A stretch of 5,717 bases of DNA. Origin: Verrucomicrobiota bacterium (GTDB taxonomy: Bacteria; Verrucomicrobiota; Kiritimatiellia; Kiritimatiellales; Tichowtungiaceae). The stretch is from positions 1-5,717 of the forward strand of contig JAUXCB010000112.1 of assembly GCA_030619095.1 (NCBI GenBank). The letters run 5' to 3'. Shown one piece after another: positions 1 to 5,717 of this stretch. The notes beneath the pieces were generated by a model. It was given only the letters and a program-made list of their open reading frames with translations, ran no database searches and was not told the DNA's origin. Made by a program: the position numbers and the translations under genes. Within the stretch, counting starts at the first letter, position 1, and each line of letters opens with the position of its first letter.

Positions 1-762
1 CCAGTCGCCCTCGACCTTTTCCGGCAGAACGATGTTGTTCCAATCGTACGGTTCGTAGTAGGCCCTCGGCGAAACGAACGGAACGTGCGGACGCACAAAA
101 CCCACCGCCAGAAAGAACGGTTCATCCTTATGCTTTCGCAACAGCTCACAGGCCTTCTTCGCGGTCTTGCCGTCGGAATGCACCATGTCGTCGCCATCGG
201 CCTTGACCAGCTCCAGCGTGTTGCCGCCTTTGACCGACTTGGTGCGATCTGGATTCTTTTCCAGCAGTTCGCCATCGCCCGGCGCCTTCCACTCCGGCCC
301 CTGGCTATTGAAGCGCTCCATCCACGAAAGCTCGTCGTCCGACCCATTGCTGCCACGTTCGATATCGCCCGGCACCCCCATGTGATAAATCTTGCTGACC
401 CTCGCGACGTAGTAGCCATTGTCGATGAAATGCTGGCTCCACGTTGCGCGGTCGCCAATGTTTTTGCGTCCGCTCACATAGCCGAAGGTTCCGGTGGCGT
501 GGGGATAGTAGCCCGACATGAACGATGCACGCGACGGCCCGCAAACCGGGAACTGGCAGTAGGTGCGGGTATAGCGCGTACCCGCCGCGGCCAAGCGGTC
601 AATGTTCGGCGTTTGGCAAACCTTATTTTCGTAGCACGAGAGCGCCGTCGCCGTCAGGTCATCCGAAATAATAAACAGCACATTCATGCGCGGCTTCACC
701 GCACCGAAACTTGAGCATCCAAACAGCAGTGCGACCAGCACACCGGATATCTTTATTCGCAT
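1..762 (-). CDS. Exported sulfatase, iduronate-2-sulfatase-like (S1 formylglycine type), N-terminal part
   Basis: This gene encodes a type I sulfatase that hydrolyses sulfate esters, probably on a polysaccharide outside the cytoplasm. The first 254 residues are visible; family members are usually about 450-550 residues, so the C-terminal half lies off the left edge. A hydrophobic N terminus (residues 5-21) looks like a signal peptide. NVLFIISDD (27-35) carries the paired metal-ligand aspartates D34 and D35. The sulfatase signature CGPSR is at 74-78, where C74 (codon 541-543) should be matured to formylglycine. KIYH (124-127) and RPHVPF (224-229) match the arrangement in human iduronate-2-sulfatase and resemble SulfAtlas subfamily S1_7, an assignment made from memory. 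The ATG at 760-762 is preceded by AAGGGA with 9-nt spacing. The gene lies 17 nt downstream of the GH2 gene on the same strand, which suggests an operon. The substrate cannot be read from the sequence. Confidence 0.93.
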   Translation of the reverse strand, partial: MRIKISGVLVALLFGCSSFGAVKPRMNVLFIISDDLTATALSCYENKVCQTPNIDRLAAAGTRYTRTYCQFPVCGPSRASFMSGYYPHATGTFGYVSGRKNIGDRATWSQHFIDNGYYVARVSKIYHMGVPGDIERGSNGSDDELSWMERFNSQGPEWKAPGDGELLEKNPDRTKSVKGGNTLELVKADGDDMVHSDGKTAKKACELLRKHKDEPFFLAVGFVRPHVPFVSPRAYYEPYDWNNIVLPEKVEGDW

Positions 763-771
763 CGTATCACG

Positions 772-777
772 TCCCTT
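772..777 (-). promoter_or_regulatory. Shine-Dalgarno of the sulfatase gene
   Basis: AAGGGA on the minus strand lies 9 nt before the ATG at 760-762, inside the 17-nt gap after the GH2 stop codon. It supports the chosen start and separate translation of the second gene in the pair. Confidence 0.6.
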
Positions 778-779
778 TT

Positions 780-3284
780 CTATTGGGCTGAAATGGCGAG
801 TTCCCAAGATTGGAGCCCTTTGGATTTTGCGTGAAGACGAAGGGTTCCGGTCTCGCCCTTCTTTGAGCGAATCACCACAAGGCACAGTCCATTGAAGGCT
901 TTGCGCCGAGACGCTTGAAAGGATTCGTGGCTGGTGGGGTTTCCATTGCCCACCGCAATGATTTCGCCAGGGCCGGAAAGCGTAAATTCAACGAGGTTGT
1001 CGGTGCGCGGAACCAAGTGCCCGTCTTCATCCAGAATTTGCACGGTTACAAATGAAAGGTCGGCACCGTCGGCGCAGATCTCGGAGCGGTCGGCAGAAAG
1101 CCCGATTTTTTTTGCCGCGCCCGTGGTTTTTATCGTCTCTTCGGCCCATTTTTTCCCTTTTTTATAGGCAATCACCTTCAGGGTGCCGGACTGGTATTCG
1201 ACCTCGTCCCAGCGCAGGCGGTATTCATACTCCCCCTTCTTTTTGCGGCCCAGCGATTTTCCATTCAGAAAGAGTTCGGCTTCGTCGCCGGAGGTATAGA
1301 CATGCACGGGCGTGATTTCACCGATGCGCTCCGGCCAGTTCCAATGGGGAAGGATGTGCGCCATCGGGAGTTCGGGGCGCCAGCGGGCTTGATAGAGATA
1401 GAAGCGATCCTTTGGGAAGCCGCACAGGTCGATGATGCCAAAGTAGGAGCTGCGCGGTGGAATGTTTTTCCCCAGTTTCGCCATTTCCTCTTCCATCTTC
1501 TTCCGCTCTTCCGGATCGGTAAAATTAAGCAGATTGGTTTTGTCGTGGTTGTAGGGGGTGGGTTCGCCAAGATAGTCGAATCCGGTCCAGACAAATTCAC
1601 CGGCCACAGAGGGGTTTCGATCCTGTGCTTCGAATTCAATGGCGGGTTTTTGCGCCCATCCCGGAGCGTAAAGGTCGTAGCTGCTCACCTGGAACCAGCC
1701 GCCTACCCCCTTGGCTTTATGGTCGAGAACCGGGAAAAAATATTCACCACGCGAACTAATGCATGAGGCGGTCTCGCTTCCATACAGTGGAAGTTCGGGT
1801 CGTTTTTCGCACGTTTCTTCGTAGAGGTGAGGCTTGTAGTTGAAACCAAATACATCCACTCCGTCACCAAACGTTTTCAGTGACCTCGGCGTGCTTGCTC
1901 CAATGCTGATAGGGCGGGAGGGGTCTTCGCGGGATATGATGGACGTCAATTTTTTGAGGAGCACAGGGCCGTTTTTCAAATCGTTCTGTTCCGGGATTTC
2001 ATTTCCGACACTCCAGATAAAGATCGATGGATGGTTGCGGTCGCGGCGCACCAATGCGACTAAATCCTTTTCGTGCCACTCGTTGAAGAGCGTGCTATAA
2101 TCATTCTTGCTTTTTCCTTTTGCCCAGCAATCGAACGCTTCATCCATCACGAGGATTCCGAGACGGTCGCACTGTTCGAGAAACTCCGGAGCAGGCGGAT
2201 TGTGCGAGGTGCGGATCGCGTTGCAGCCCATGGCCTTCAGGATTTCGATCTGGCGGGCAATGGCGCGGGTGTTTACCGCCGTGCCTAACGGCCCCAGATC
2301 GCTATGCATGCAAACGCCCTTAAGCTCTACCAATTTTCCGTTGAGGAAAAACCCCTTATCGGCCACAAATTCCATGGTGCGAATTCCAAACTCCGTCCGG
2401 TAGGAATCCAGTACTTTTCCATCCTGGAGAATGGTGGTTTGTGCATAATAAAGATGAGGGGTTTCAAGGCTCCATAATTTGGGGGAGCGGAGCTGAATTA
2501 AACCTTGCGATTCATTCCGGCCGCCAGCGGCGATAGTTCCCACGTTAATTTCCTGTTCGGCCACTTTGTCGGGATGTTGGCTCCCTTTAAAAATTTCGTG
2601 GCGCACCGTAATTCCTGCGGCGGCCTCCGATTGATTTTCCACAACCGTTTTAATTTGAAGGGTCGCGCCTTGGGCGGAAACTTGCGGCGTGGTGATATGC
2701 GTACCCCAGTGCGCCACATGGATAGGGTCGGTTTTGATTAGGCGGACATTCCGATAGATTCCCCCGCCCGGATACCAGCGCGAAGAGTTCGGCTTATTAT
2801 CCAGCCGCACCGCAATGATGTTTTCTTTCCCGATCTTAATGTGGTCGGTCAGTTCAAGCTGAAACGAAGCATATCCATAGGGCCATTCGCCAACATATTC
2901 GCCGTTGAGCCAAACCTTACTGTTACTCATTGCGCCATCGAATTCCACAAAGACGCGCTTCCCCTGATCGGTTTCCAACGACTGGAACGTTTTGCGGTAC
3001 CAGCCAATGCCAGCCCACGGCAACTTAGCCGTCTGGTTCGGTAGTTCGGGGCGAAACGGCCCCTCAATACCCCAGTCATGCGGAAGGTTGAGCAAACGCC
3101 AGTCGGCATCGTCTGCGACAATCTCTTCCAGTCCCTTGGGCTCGCCCATCTGCGTCCCGTCCGGTAGGACGCCAAACCGCGCAAAGTGCCAGCCTTCGTT
3201 AAAGGATGTTGTTTCGCGCCCTGCAATAGTGCCACACGAAAACCCGATGGCTAACCCGATGATGAATTTAATTTTATTTTTCAT
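780..3284 (-). CDS. Exported glycoside hydrolase family 2 enzyme (beta-galactosidase-like, with DUF4982-type domain)
   Basis: This is a complete 834-residue GH2 retaining beta-glycosidase. It has a signal peptide (about 1-21), a jelly-roll sugar-binding domain (about 25-185, with LPHDWGIEGPF and SRWYPGGGIYRNV) and an immunoglobulin-like domain (about 190-301). The TIM barrel (about 303-640) contains IRTSHNPP (357-364), the acid/base glutamate E429 in WSVGNE (codon 1998-2000) and the nucleophile E504 in YGSETAS (codon 1773-1775). A DUF4982-like domain follows (about 645-715, with HVYTSGDEAELFLNGKSLG) and then a C-terminal Ig-like domain (about 722-832). All catalytic residues appear present. 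A charged stretch at about 585-610 lengthens a late barrel loop. The name beta-galactosidase is only the family default: GH2 also includes glucuronidases, mannosidases and others, and the specificity is not readable. The start has a strong GGAAGGG Shine-Dalgarno. The sulfatase downstream suggests joint action on a sulfated glycan. Confidence 0.95.
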   Translation of the reverse strand: MKNKIKFIIGLAIGFSCGTIAGRETTSFNEGWHFARFGVLPDGTQMGEPKGLEEIVADDADWRLLNLPHDWGIEGPFRPELPNQTAKLPWAGIGWYRKTFQSLETDQGKRVFVEFDGAMSNSKVWLNGEYVGEWPYGYASFQLELTDHIKIGKENIIAVRLDNKPNSSRWYPGGGIYRNVRLIKTDPIHVAHWGTHITTPQVSAQGATLQIKTVVENQSEAAAGITVRHEIFKGSQHPDKVAEQEINVGTIAAGGRNESQGLIQLRSPKLWSLETPHLYYAQTTILQDGKVLDSYRTEFGIRTMEFVADKGFFLNGKLVELKGVCMHSDLGPLGTAVNTRAIARQIEILKAMGCNAIRTSHNPPAPEFLEQCDRLGILVMDEAFDCWAKGKSKNDYSTLFNEWHEKDLVALVRRDRNHPSIFIWSVGNEIPEQNDLKNGPVLLKKLTSIISREDPSRPISIGASTPRSLKTFGDGVDVFGFNYKPHLYEETCEKRPELPLYGSETASCISSRGEYFFPVLDHKAKGVGGWFQVSSYDLYAPGWAQKPAIEFEAQDRNPSVAGEFVWTGFDYLGEPTPYNHDKTNLLNFTDPEERKKMEEEMAKLGKNIPPRSSYFGIIDLCGFPKDRFYLYQARWRPELPMAHILPHWNWPERIGEITPVHVYTSGDEAELFLNGKSLGRKKKGEYEYRLRWDEVEYQSGTLKVIAYKKGKKWAEETIKTTGAAKKIGLSADRSEICADGADLSFVTVQILDEDGHLVPRTDNLVEFTLSGPGEIIAVGNGNPTSHESFQASRRKAFNGLCLVVIRSKKGETGTLRLHAKSKGLQSWELAISAQ

Positions 3285-3289
3285 TTATT

Positions 3290-3296
3290 CCCTTCC
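3290..3296 (-). promoter_or_regulatory. Shine-Dalgarno of the GH2 gene
   Basis: GGAAGGG on the minus strand ends 5 nt before the ATG at 3282-3284. It fixes the start, which also gives a complete signal peptide. The promoter should lie in the 85 bases between this gene and the terminator at 3370-3402, but I see no convincing -35/-10 pair there. Confidence 0.7.
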
Positions 3297-3369
3297 GCTC
3301 GCTACTTTCAACCGACGGAATCCATGCTCCGTACCGGACCGCCTCCCTGAAACAGGTGCTAGACCCAAC

Positions 3370-3402
3370 GAAAAAAGGGTGCCGAATCGGCACCCTTTTT
3401 TC
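3370..3402. terminator. Bidirectional Rho-independent terminator, perfect 15-bp stem
   Basis: The left arm 3370-3384 (GAAAAAAGGGTGCCG) and right arm 3388-3402 are exact reverse complements around a 3-nt loop AAT. Six A on one side and six T on the other give a U-tract in either direction. On the minus strand it follows the stop codon of the truncated gene at 3420-3422 by 17 nt, which is probably its original role. It also insulates the GH2-sulfatase unit from transcription arriving from the right. Confidence 0.9.
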
Positions 3403-3419
3403 AAGACAAAACACTAGAC

Positions 3420-3506
3420 CTACTGCTCCGTATCGATCGCCGCCTTGTCGCCTACCGCCGCTGCCACCTTTTCGAGGATCGGGGTCTGCATCTTGCGCGG
3501 GCCGCA
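3420..3506 (-). pseudogene. 3' remnant of a gene with thioredoxin-like CGPxKM stretch
   Basis: The minus strand reads CGPRKMQTPILEKVAAA followed by VGDKAAIDTEQ and TAG at 3420-3422. The pattern C-G-P-x-K-M-x-x-P-I-L-E-x-V-A with a following GDK closely resembles the active-site helix of thioredoxins, where CGPC is normal; here the second cysteine is arginine (CGC, one base from TGC). The peptide stops about 28 residues after the motif, whereas a thioredoxin continues for roughly 60 more, so it would be truncated at both ends. Upstream the frame runs into transposase sequence and a stop at about 3537-3539, with no ATG. GC-rich third positions and the terminator 17 nt beyond the stop indicate it was once the end of a real gene. 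An unrelated protein tail that merely resembles thioredoxin is the main alternative. Confidence 0.45.
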
Positions 3507-3692
3507 TCCAATGTTCTGGATCGTAATTTCTCTGTATCAGAGCCGACCCGGAGCTGGGTTACAGATATCACAGCCGTTCCAACTCGGAAAGGATGGCTGT
3601 ATCTGTGTACGGTTGTAGACCTGTACTCCAAAACTGTCGTTGAGTGGTCGGTGTTCGGGCGAATGAAAAGCGAGCTGGATTTGTGCGACTGA
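3507..3692 (+). pseudogene. IS3-family transposase (OrfB, DDE integrase core) internal fragment
   Basis: One frame from 3507 to the TGA at 3690-3692 reads SNVLDRNFSVSEPTRSW, then VTDITAVPTRKGWLYL, then CTVVDLYSKTVVEWS. This matches the start of the rve/DDE core of IS3-group OrfB proteins (typical pattern N-x-L-D-R-x-F ... W-x-x-D-I-T-Y-I ... G-W-L-Y-L-A-x-V-x-D-L-x-S-R-x-V-V-G-W-S). The aspartate of TDIT (codon 3564-3566) is the expected first catalytic residue. The N-terminal part, the second aspartate (HSDRG region) and the final glutamate are missing, so it cannot encode an active enzyme. Base composition is less GC-rich than in the flanking genes. It abuts the thioredoxin-like remnant on the opposite strand. 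Confidence 0.78.
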
Positions 3693-3733
3693 AGCGTGTG
3701 TGAACCCAGTTTGTTTTTTGTTGGTATCACTGG

Positions 3734-3769
3734 CTGGAGTTCTATTACGATAGATTGAGATTGTGGTGA
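3734..3769 (+). pseudogene. Possible C-terminal scrap of the same IS3 transposase
   Basis: A different frame reads LEFYYDRLRLW and then TGA at 3767-3769. It resembles the I-E-x-F-Y-N-R-x-R-x-H segment near the C terminus of IS3-family OrfB. If so, the roughly 100 intervening residues were deleted. The expected LGY-SP continuation is not seen in any frame, and the match is short, so this may be chance. Confidence 0.28.
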
Positions 3770-3890
3770 AAGTCGGCGGACGGGCAATTGTTGGAATATG
3801 CTTCTATGATTCGGTTCCACTCGTTTAAACTAGCTTAACTTAGTGCCATTCAGACCTGATCCTTATTATTATTCTCAGTGGATAAATTGT

Positions 3891-4523
3891 ATGAAAACAG
3901 TTTATGGATTCTACATGGTGATGACCCGTCCAGTGGTCGGATACGAAGCGTGCGCGCAAGCGGCGGTAAAGTGCTGCGTACCCTTTGTTCAACTCAGAAT
4001 GAAAAATGCGACTCGTGAGCAGGTGCTTATAGAGGCCCGCAGAGTTCGCGAGGTGACGCGTGGCACCGACAGTCTGTTTATCGTCAACGACGATGTGACG
4101 ATTGCAAAGGAAGTGGATGCCGACGGTGTGCATCTCGGCCAAAATGATATACCAATCGCCGAAGCACGCCACATCTGGAACACGCCCGGAAAAGTTTTCG
4201 GCCTCTCGACACATAGCGAAGCACAGGCCGAGGCCGCGATTAAACAGAAGCCCGACTACATCGGAATCGGCCCCATCTTCCCGACCCCGACCAAGGCGAT
4301 TGCCGATCCAGACCTCGGTATAGAGCGTGCGGGAGCAATCGCAAAGGCAACGCCCCTGCCCCACGTTGTGCTCGGCGGAATTGATGAAACAAATCTGGCA
4401 AAAATCCTCTGCGGCGGTGCAATCAACTACTGCGCCGTACGACCCGTCATGCAAAGCACCGAACCAGAAACCGTCATCCACCGACTCCAAAAAATCTGGA
4501 CTGAGTCGGCTGAAAAACAATGA
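3891..4523 (+). CDS. thiE: Thiamine-phosphate synthase ThiE
   Basis: The product joins HMP-pyrophosphate and thiazole phosphate to give thiamine monophosphate, in the cytoplasm. The 210-residue TIM barrel has the normal length. Visible motifs are VQLRMK (33-38), the pyrophosphate/Mg-binding region VNDD (65-68) with GVHLGQND (79-86), GLSTHSEAQA (104-113), DYIGIGPIFPTPTK (122-135) and the phosphate-loop sequence LGGID (161-165). The usual C-terminal AVVSAI-type stretch reads CAVRPVM (181-187), a departure whose effect is unclear. I chose the ATG at 3891 over the in-frame GTG at 3843 because family similarity begins at YGFYMVMTRP; only a weak AGTGGA precedes it. No other thi gene is in view. The gene stands alone, behind an IS scar and convergent with pnp. 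Confidence 0.92.
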   Translation: MKTVYGFYMVMTRPVVGYEACAQAAVKCCVPFVQLRMKNATREQVLIEARRVREVTRGTDSLFIVNDDVTIAKEVDADGVHLGQNDIPIAEARHIWNTPGKVFGLSTHSEAQAEAAIKQKPDYIGIGPIFPTPTKAIADPDLGIERAGAIAKATPLPHVVLGGIDETNLAKILCGGAINYCAVRPVMQSTEPETVIHRLQKIWTESAEKQ

Positions 4524-4557
4524 CCCTATAATGCCTCTTCACTATTTGCAGGGGTCA
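4521..4557. repeat. Inverted repeat TGACCC / GGGTCA overlapping the thiE stop
   Basis: TGACCC at 4521-4526, which includes the thiE TGA, is exactly complementary to GGGTCA at 4552-4557 across 25 bases. It could form a weak long-loop hairpin in the thiE 3' end or be a short element's termini. With only 6-bp arms it may be chance. Confidence 0.3.
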
Positions 4558-4596
4558 ATACACTGTTTTTGATTCAGGATAACGCGTCTACGTTCA

Positions 4597-4630
4597 AAAT
4601 TCTGAGTCTCTGAGGCCTCTGTGGTAAATC
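4597..4630 (-). repeat. Degenerate CAGAG-type short tandem repeat
   Basis: On the minus strand the sequence reads ACCACAGAGG, then CCTCAGAGA, then CTCAGAATT: three imperfect copies of a C-[AT]-C-A-G-A unit spaced 8-9 nt apart. It resembles, from memory, the dispersed ACCACAGAG...CACAGAG intergenic repeats of many environmental bacteria. It lies between thiE and the shared terminator and does not overlap a gene. Confidence 0.4.
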
Positions 4631-4635
4631 CCAAC

Positions 4636-4667
4636 GAAAAAGCCCATCCTTGCGGACGGGCTTTTCG
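4636..4667. terminator. Bidirectional Rho-independent terminator shared by pnp and thiE
   Basis: The arms 4638-4649 (AAAAGCCCATCC) and 4654-4665 (GGACGGGCTTTT) pair over 12 positions with one A-C mismatch around the loop TTGC. Read on the minus strand it begins about 18 nt after the pnp stop and ends in a run of five T, so it suits pnp best. On the plus strand it also has four T and can end thiE transcription. Confidence 0.87.
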
Positions 4668-4673
4668 ATACAA

Positions 4674-4699
4674 GAAGCTGAGGGTTACTCAGCAGCTTC
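4674..4699. repeat. Small inverted repeat around the pnp stop codon
   Basis: GAAGCTG (4674-4680) and CAGCTTC (4693-4699) are exact complements enclosing the pnp TAA at 4685-4687. GCTGAG/CTCAGC forms an alternative inner pairing. It may add 3'-end structure to the pnp mRNA ahead of the terminator, but the stem is short. Confidence 0.35.
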
Positions 4700-5717
4700 G
4701 CTGTTGGCTGCGGCATCTTTCTCCGCCATGGCCGCTTTGCGGCTGAGGCGGATTTTTCCGTCGCGGTCCACGTCGAGAACTTTGACCGCCATGATGTCGC
4801 CCTCTTTGCAGATGTCTTCGACTTTGCCGACGCGGAAGTCAGCGAGTTCGGAGATGTGCACGAGGCCGTCTTTACCGGGCAGGATTTCAACAAAGGCACC
4901 GAAGTCGCGGATAGTGCGGACGGTTCCTTCGTAGATTTTTCCAATTTCAGCTTCAGCACAGATGCCGTTGACGACTTTGAGCGCGCCCAGCATGGCTTCG
5001 CCATCGGAACTGAAGATGCTGACGGTTCCGTCTTCTTCGACGTCGATCTGCACGCCGTAGGTTTCGGTGATGCCGCGAATGACTTTTCCACCCGGGCCAA
5101 TCAGTGCGCCGATCTTTTCAGGATCGATTTTGACGACTTCAACGCGCGGAGCGTGAATGCTCATTTCTTCGCGCGGGCCATCAATGACGGTCTGCATGAA
5201 GTCGAGAATTTCGAGACGACCTTTAAGAGCCATTGCGAAAGCACCTTCGACCTGATCCCAGTTTAGACCGTCGATTTTGAGGTCGACCTGGAAGGAGGTG
5301 ATTCCCGTGCGGGTTCCGACTACTTTGAAGTCCATGTCGCCGCAGTGGTCTTCGGTTCCGAGAATATCGATCACGAGATCGGACTGCTCTTTACCATCCG
5401 TGAACAGACCGACAGAAATACCGGCAACCGGAGCTTTGATCGGTACACCCGCGTCCATGAGGGCAAGTACGCCAACACAGGCGGAGGCCATGGAGGACGA
5501 TCCGTTGGATCCCATGATTTCGGAGACGACGCGCACGGCGTAGGGATAGTTGTCGGGCAGGATCGGAACGATCGAGCGTTCAGCCAGGTTACCATGACCG
5601 ATTTCACGACGACTGGTGAAGCCGAGGCGGCCACACTCACCTACGCTGTAAGGCGGGAAGTTGTAGTGAAGCATGAACTGCTTCTCGTTCGGGCCGCCGG
5701 TGACGGCATCCAAAGTC
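4685..5717 (-). CDS. pnp: Polynucleotide phosphorylase, C-terminal half
   Basis: PNPase degrades RNA 3'-to-5' using phosphate and is a core enzyme of bacterial RNA turnover, often in a degradosome. About 343 C-terminal residues are visible; the full protein is usually about 700, so the 5' half lies off the right edge and the frame is open through base 5717. Numbering from the leucine codon at 5711-5713, the second RNase PH domain (to about 165) contains FMLHYNFPPYSVGE, the phosphate-binding serines in SNGSSSMAS (69-77) and GDMDFK (125-130) with the active-site aspartates and lysine. A KH domain follows (about 185-250, loop IGPGGK at 205-210). An S1 domain follows that (about 257-327, with GTVRTIRDFGAFVEI and GLVHISEL). 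The short alanine/glutamate-rich tail is normal. All visible active-site residues are intact. Confidence 0.97.
   Translation of the reverse strand, partial: TLDAVTGGPNEKQFMLHYNFPPYSVGECGRLGFTSRREIGHGNLAERSIVPILPDNYPYAVRVVSEIMGSNGSSSMASACVGVLALMDAGVPIKAPVAGISVGLFTDGKEQSDLVIDILGTEDHCGDMDFKVVGTRTGITSFQVDLKIDGLNWDQVEGAFAMALKGRLEILDFMQTVIDGPREEMSIHAPRVEVVKIDPEKIGALIGPGGKVIRGITETYGVQIDVEEDGTVSIFSSDGEAMLGALKVVNGICAEAEIGKIYEGTVRTIRDFGAFVEILPGKDGLVHISELADFRVGKVEDICKEGDIMAVKVLDVDRDGKIRLSRKAAMAEKDAAANSEAAE

Larger units (their letters stand above)
3403..3890. other. Gene-poor stretch with gene and IS remnants
   Basis: These 488 bases hold no intact gene. From left to right they contain a thioredoxin-like gene remnant (3420-3506, minus), an IS3-family transposase fragment (3507-3692, plus), a possible second transposase scrap (3734-3769, plus) and then AT-richer sequence to the thiE start. 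That last part includes the 8-bp palindrome GTTTAAAC at 3823-3830. I found no tRNA, no clear IS terminal repeats and no confident thiE promoter. Confidence 0.6.

Noticed and set aside
85..714. 209-codon plus-strand open frame
   Set aside because: It lies fully antisense to the sulfatase, whose catalytic motifs are unambiguous.
715..717. Cysteine 16 of the sulfatase as a lipoprotein site (LFGC)
   Set aside because: Phenylalanine at the -2 position is atypical for a lipobox; ordinary signal peptidase cleavage after about residue 21 is equally possible, so no lipoprotein call is made.
3452..3820. 122-codon minus-strand open frame across the IS scar
   Set aside because: It runs antisense to the transposase fragment, its composition is unlike a folded protein and no motif is visible.
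3823..3830. GTTTAAAC palindrome as an operator or IS end
   Set aside because: An 8-bp AT-rich palindrome alone is not evidence; no second copy or matching terminal repeat was found nearby.
3854..3862. ACCTGATCC upstream of thiE, resembling the ACCTGATCTGG core of the TPP riboswitch
   Set aside because: No CTGAGA element or matching P1/P3 arms are present upstream, and the bases after it do not follow the consensus; a 9-base match is likely chance. A covariance-model search for the TPP family over 3700-3900 would settle it.
3843..3890. GTG at 3843 as the thiE start, adding 16 residues
   Set aside because: The extra residues show no family similarity and no Shine-Dalgarno precedes the GTG; the ATG at 3891 fits the ThiE N terminus.
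3840..4520. 226-codon minus-strand open frame across thiE
   Set aside because: It is the mirror of the well-supported thiE reading frame and shows no protein family features.
5711..5713. TTG at 5713 as the start of pnp
   Set aside because: It is an internal leucine codon in a frame that stays open through the window edge; the first RNase PH domain must lie beyond it.
1..5717. A new defence, CRISPR, toxin-antitoxin or other undescribed system
   Set aside because: All intact genes belong to well-known families and no repeat array, small-protein cluster or unexplained gene set is present.

Overview
The window reads as ordinary bacterial chromosome with two converging gene blocks and a small scar of mobile DNA between them. 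The secreted sulfatase of the iduronate-2-sulfatase-like type paired with a secreted family 2 glycosidase, together with the general look of the proteins, suggests a polysaccharide-degrading member of the PVC group, possibly Kiritimatiellota (Pontiella-like). This assignment is inference from protein resemblance only; no rRNA or marker phylogeny is available here.

Layout. Positions 1-762 (minus) hold the N-terminal 254 residues of an exported sulfatase whose C-terminal half lies off the left edge. Seventeen bases upstream, 780-3284 (minus), is a complete 834-residue exported GH2 glycosidase. The two look like one transcription unit read right to left: the glycosidase comes first, then the sulfatase with its own Shine-Dalgarno. 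A perfect 15-bp hairpin with A/T tracts at 3370-3402 is a bidirectional terminator that separates this unit from what lies to the right.

Positions 3403-3890 hold no intact gene. The part next to the terminator (3420-3506, minus) is the 3' remnant of a gene with a thioredoxin-like CGPxKM stretch. Its upstream part is gone and is replaced at about 3507 by a 62-codon fragment of an IS3-family transposase (plus strand, to 3692), possibly followed by a frame-shifted scrap of the same transposase's C terminus near 3734-3769. The rest, up to 3890, shows no recognisable feature.

On the right, thiE (3891-4523, plus; thiamine-phosphate synthase) converges with pnp (4685-5717, minus; polynucleotide phosphorylase C-terminal half, 5' end off the right edge). 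A shared hairpin terminator lies at 4636-4667. The gap between them also carries a short inverted repeat overlapping the thiE stop codon and a degenerate CAGAG-type short repeat.

Functionally, the GH2 enzyme and sulfatase probably act together outside the cytoplasm on a sulfated glycan, while thiE and pnp are housekeeping genes. I found no sign of a new defence, CRISPR or other novel system. The most informative non-routine element is the IS3/thioredoxin-like junction.
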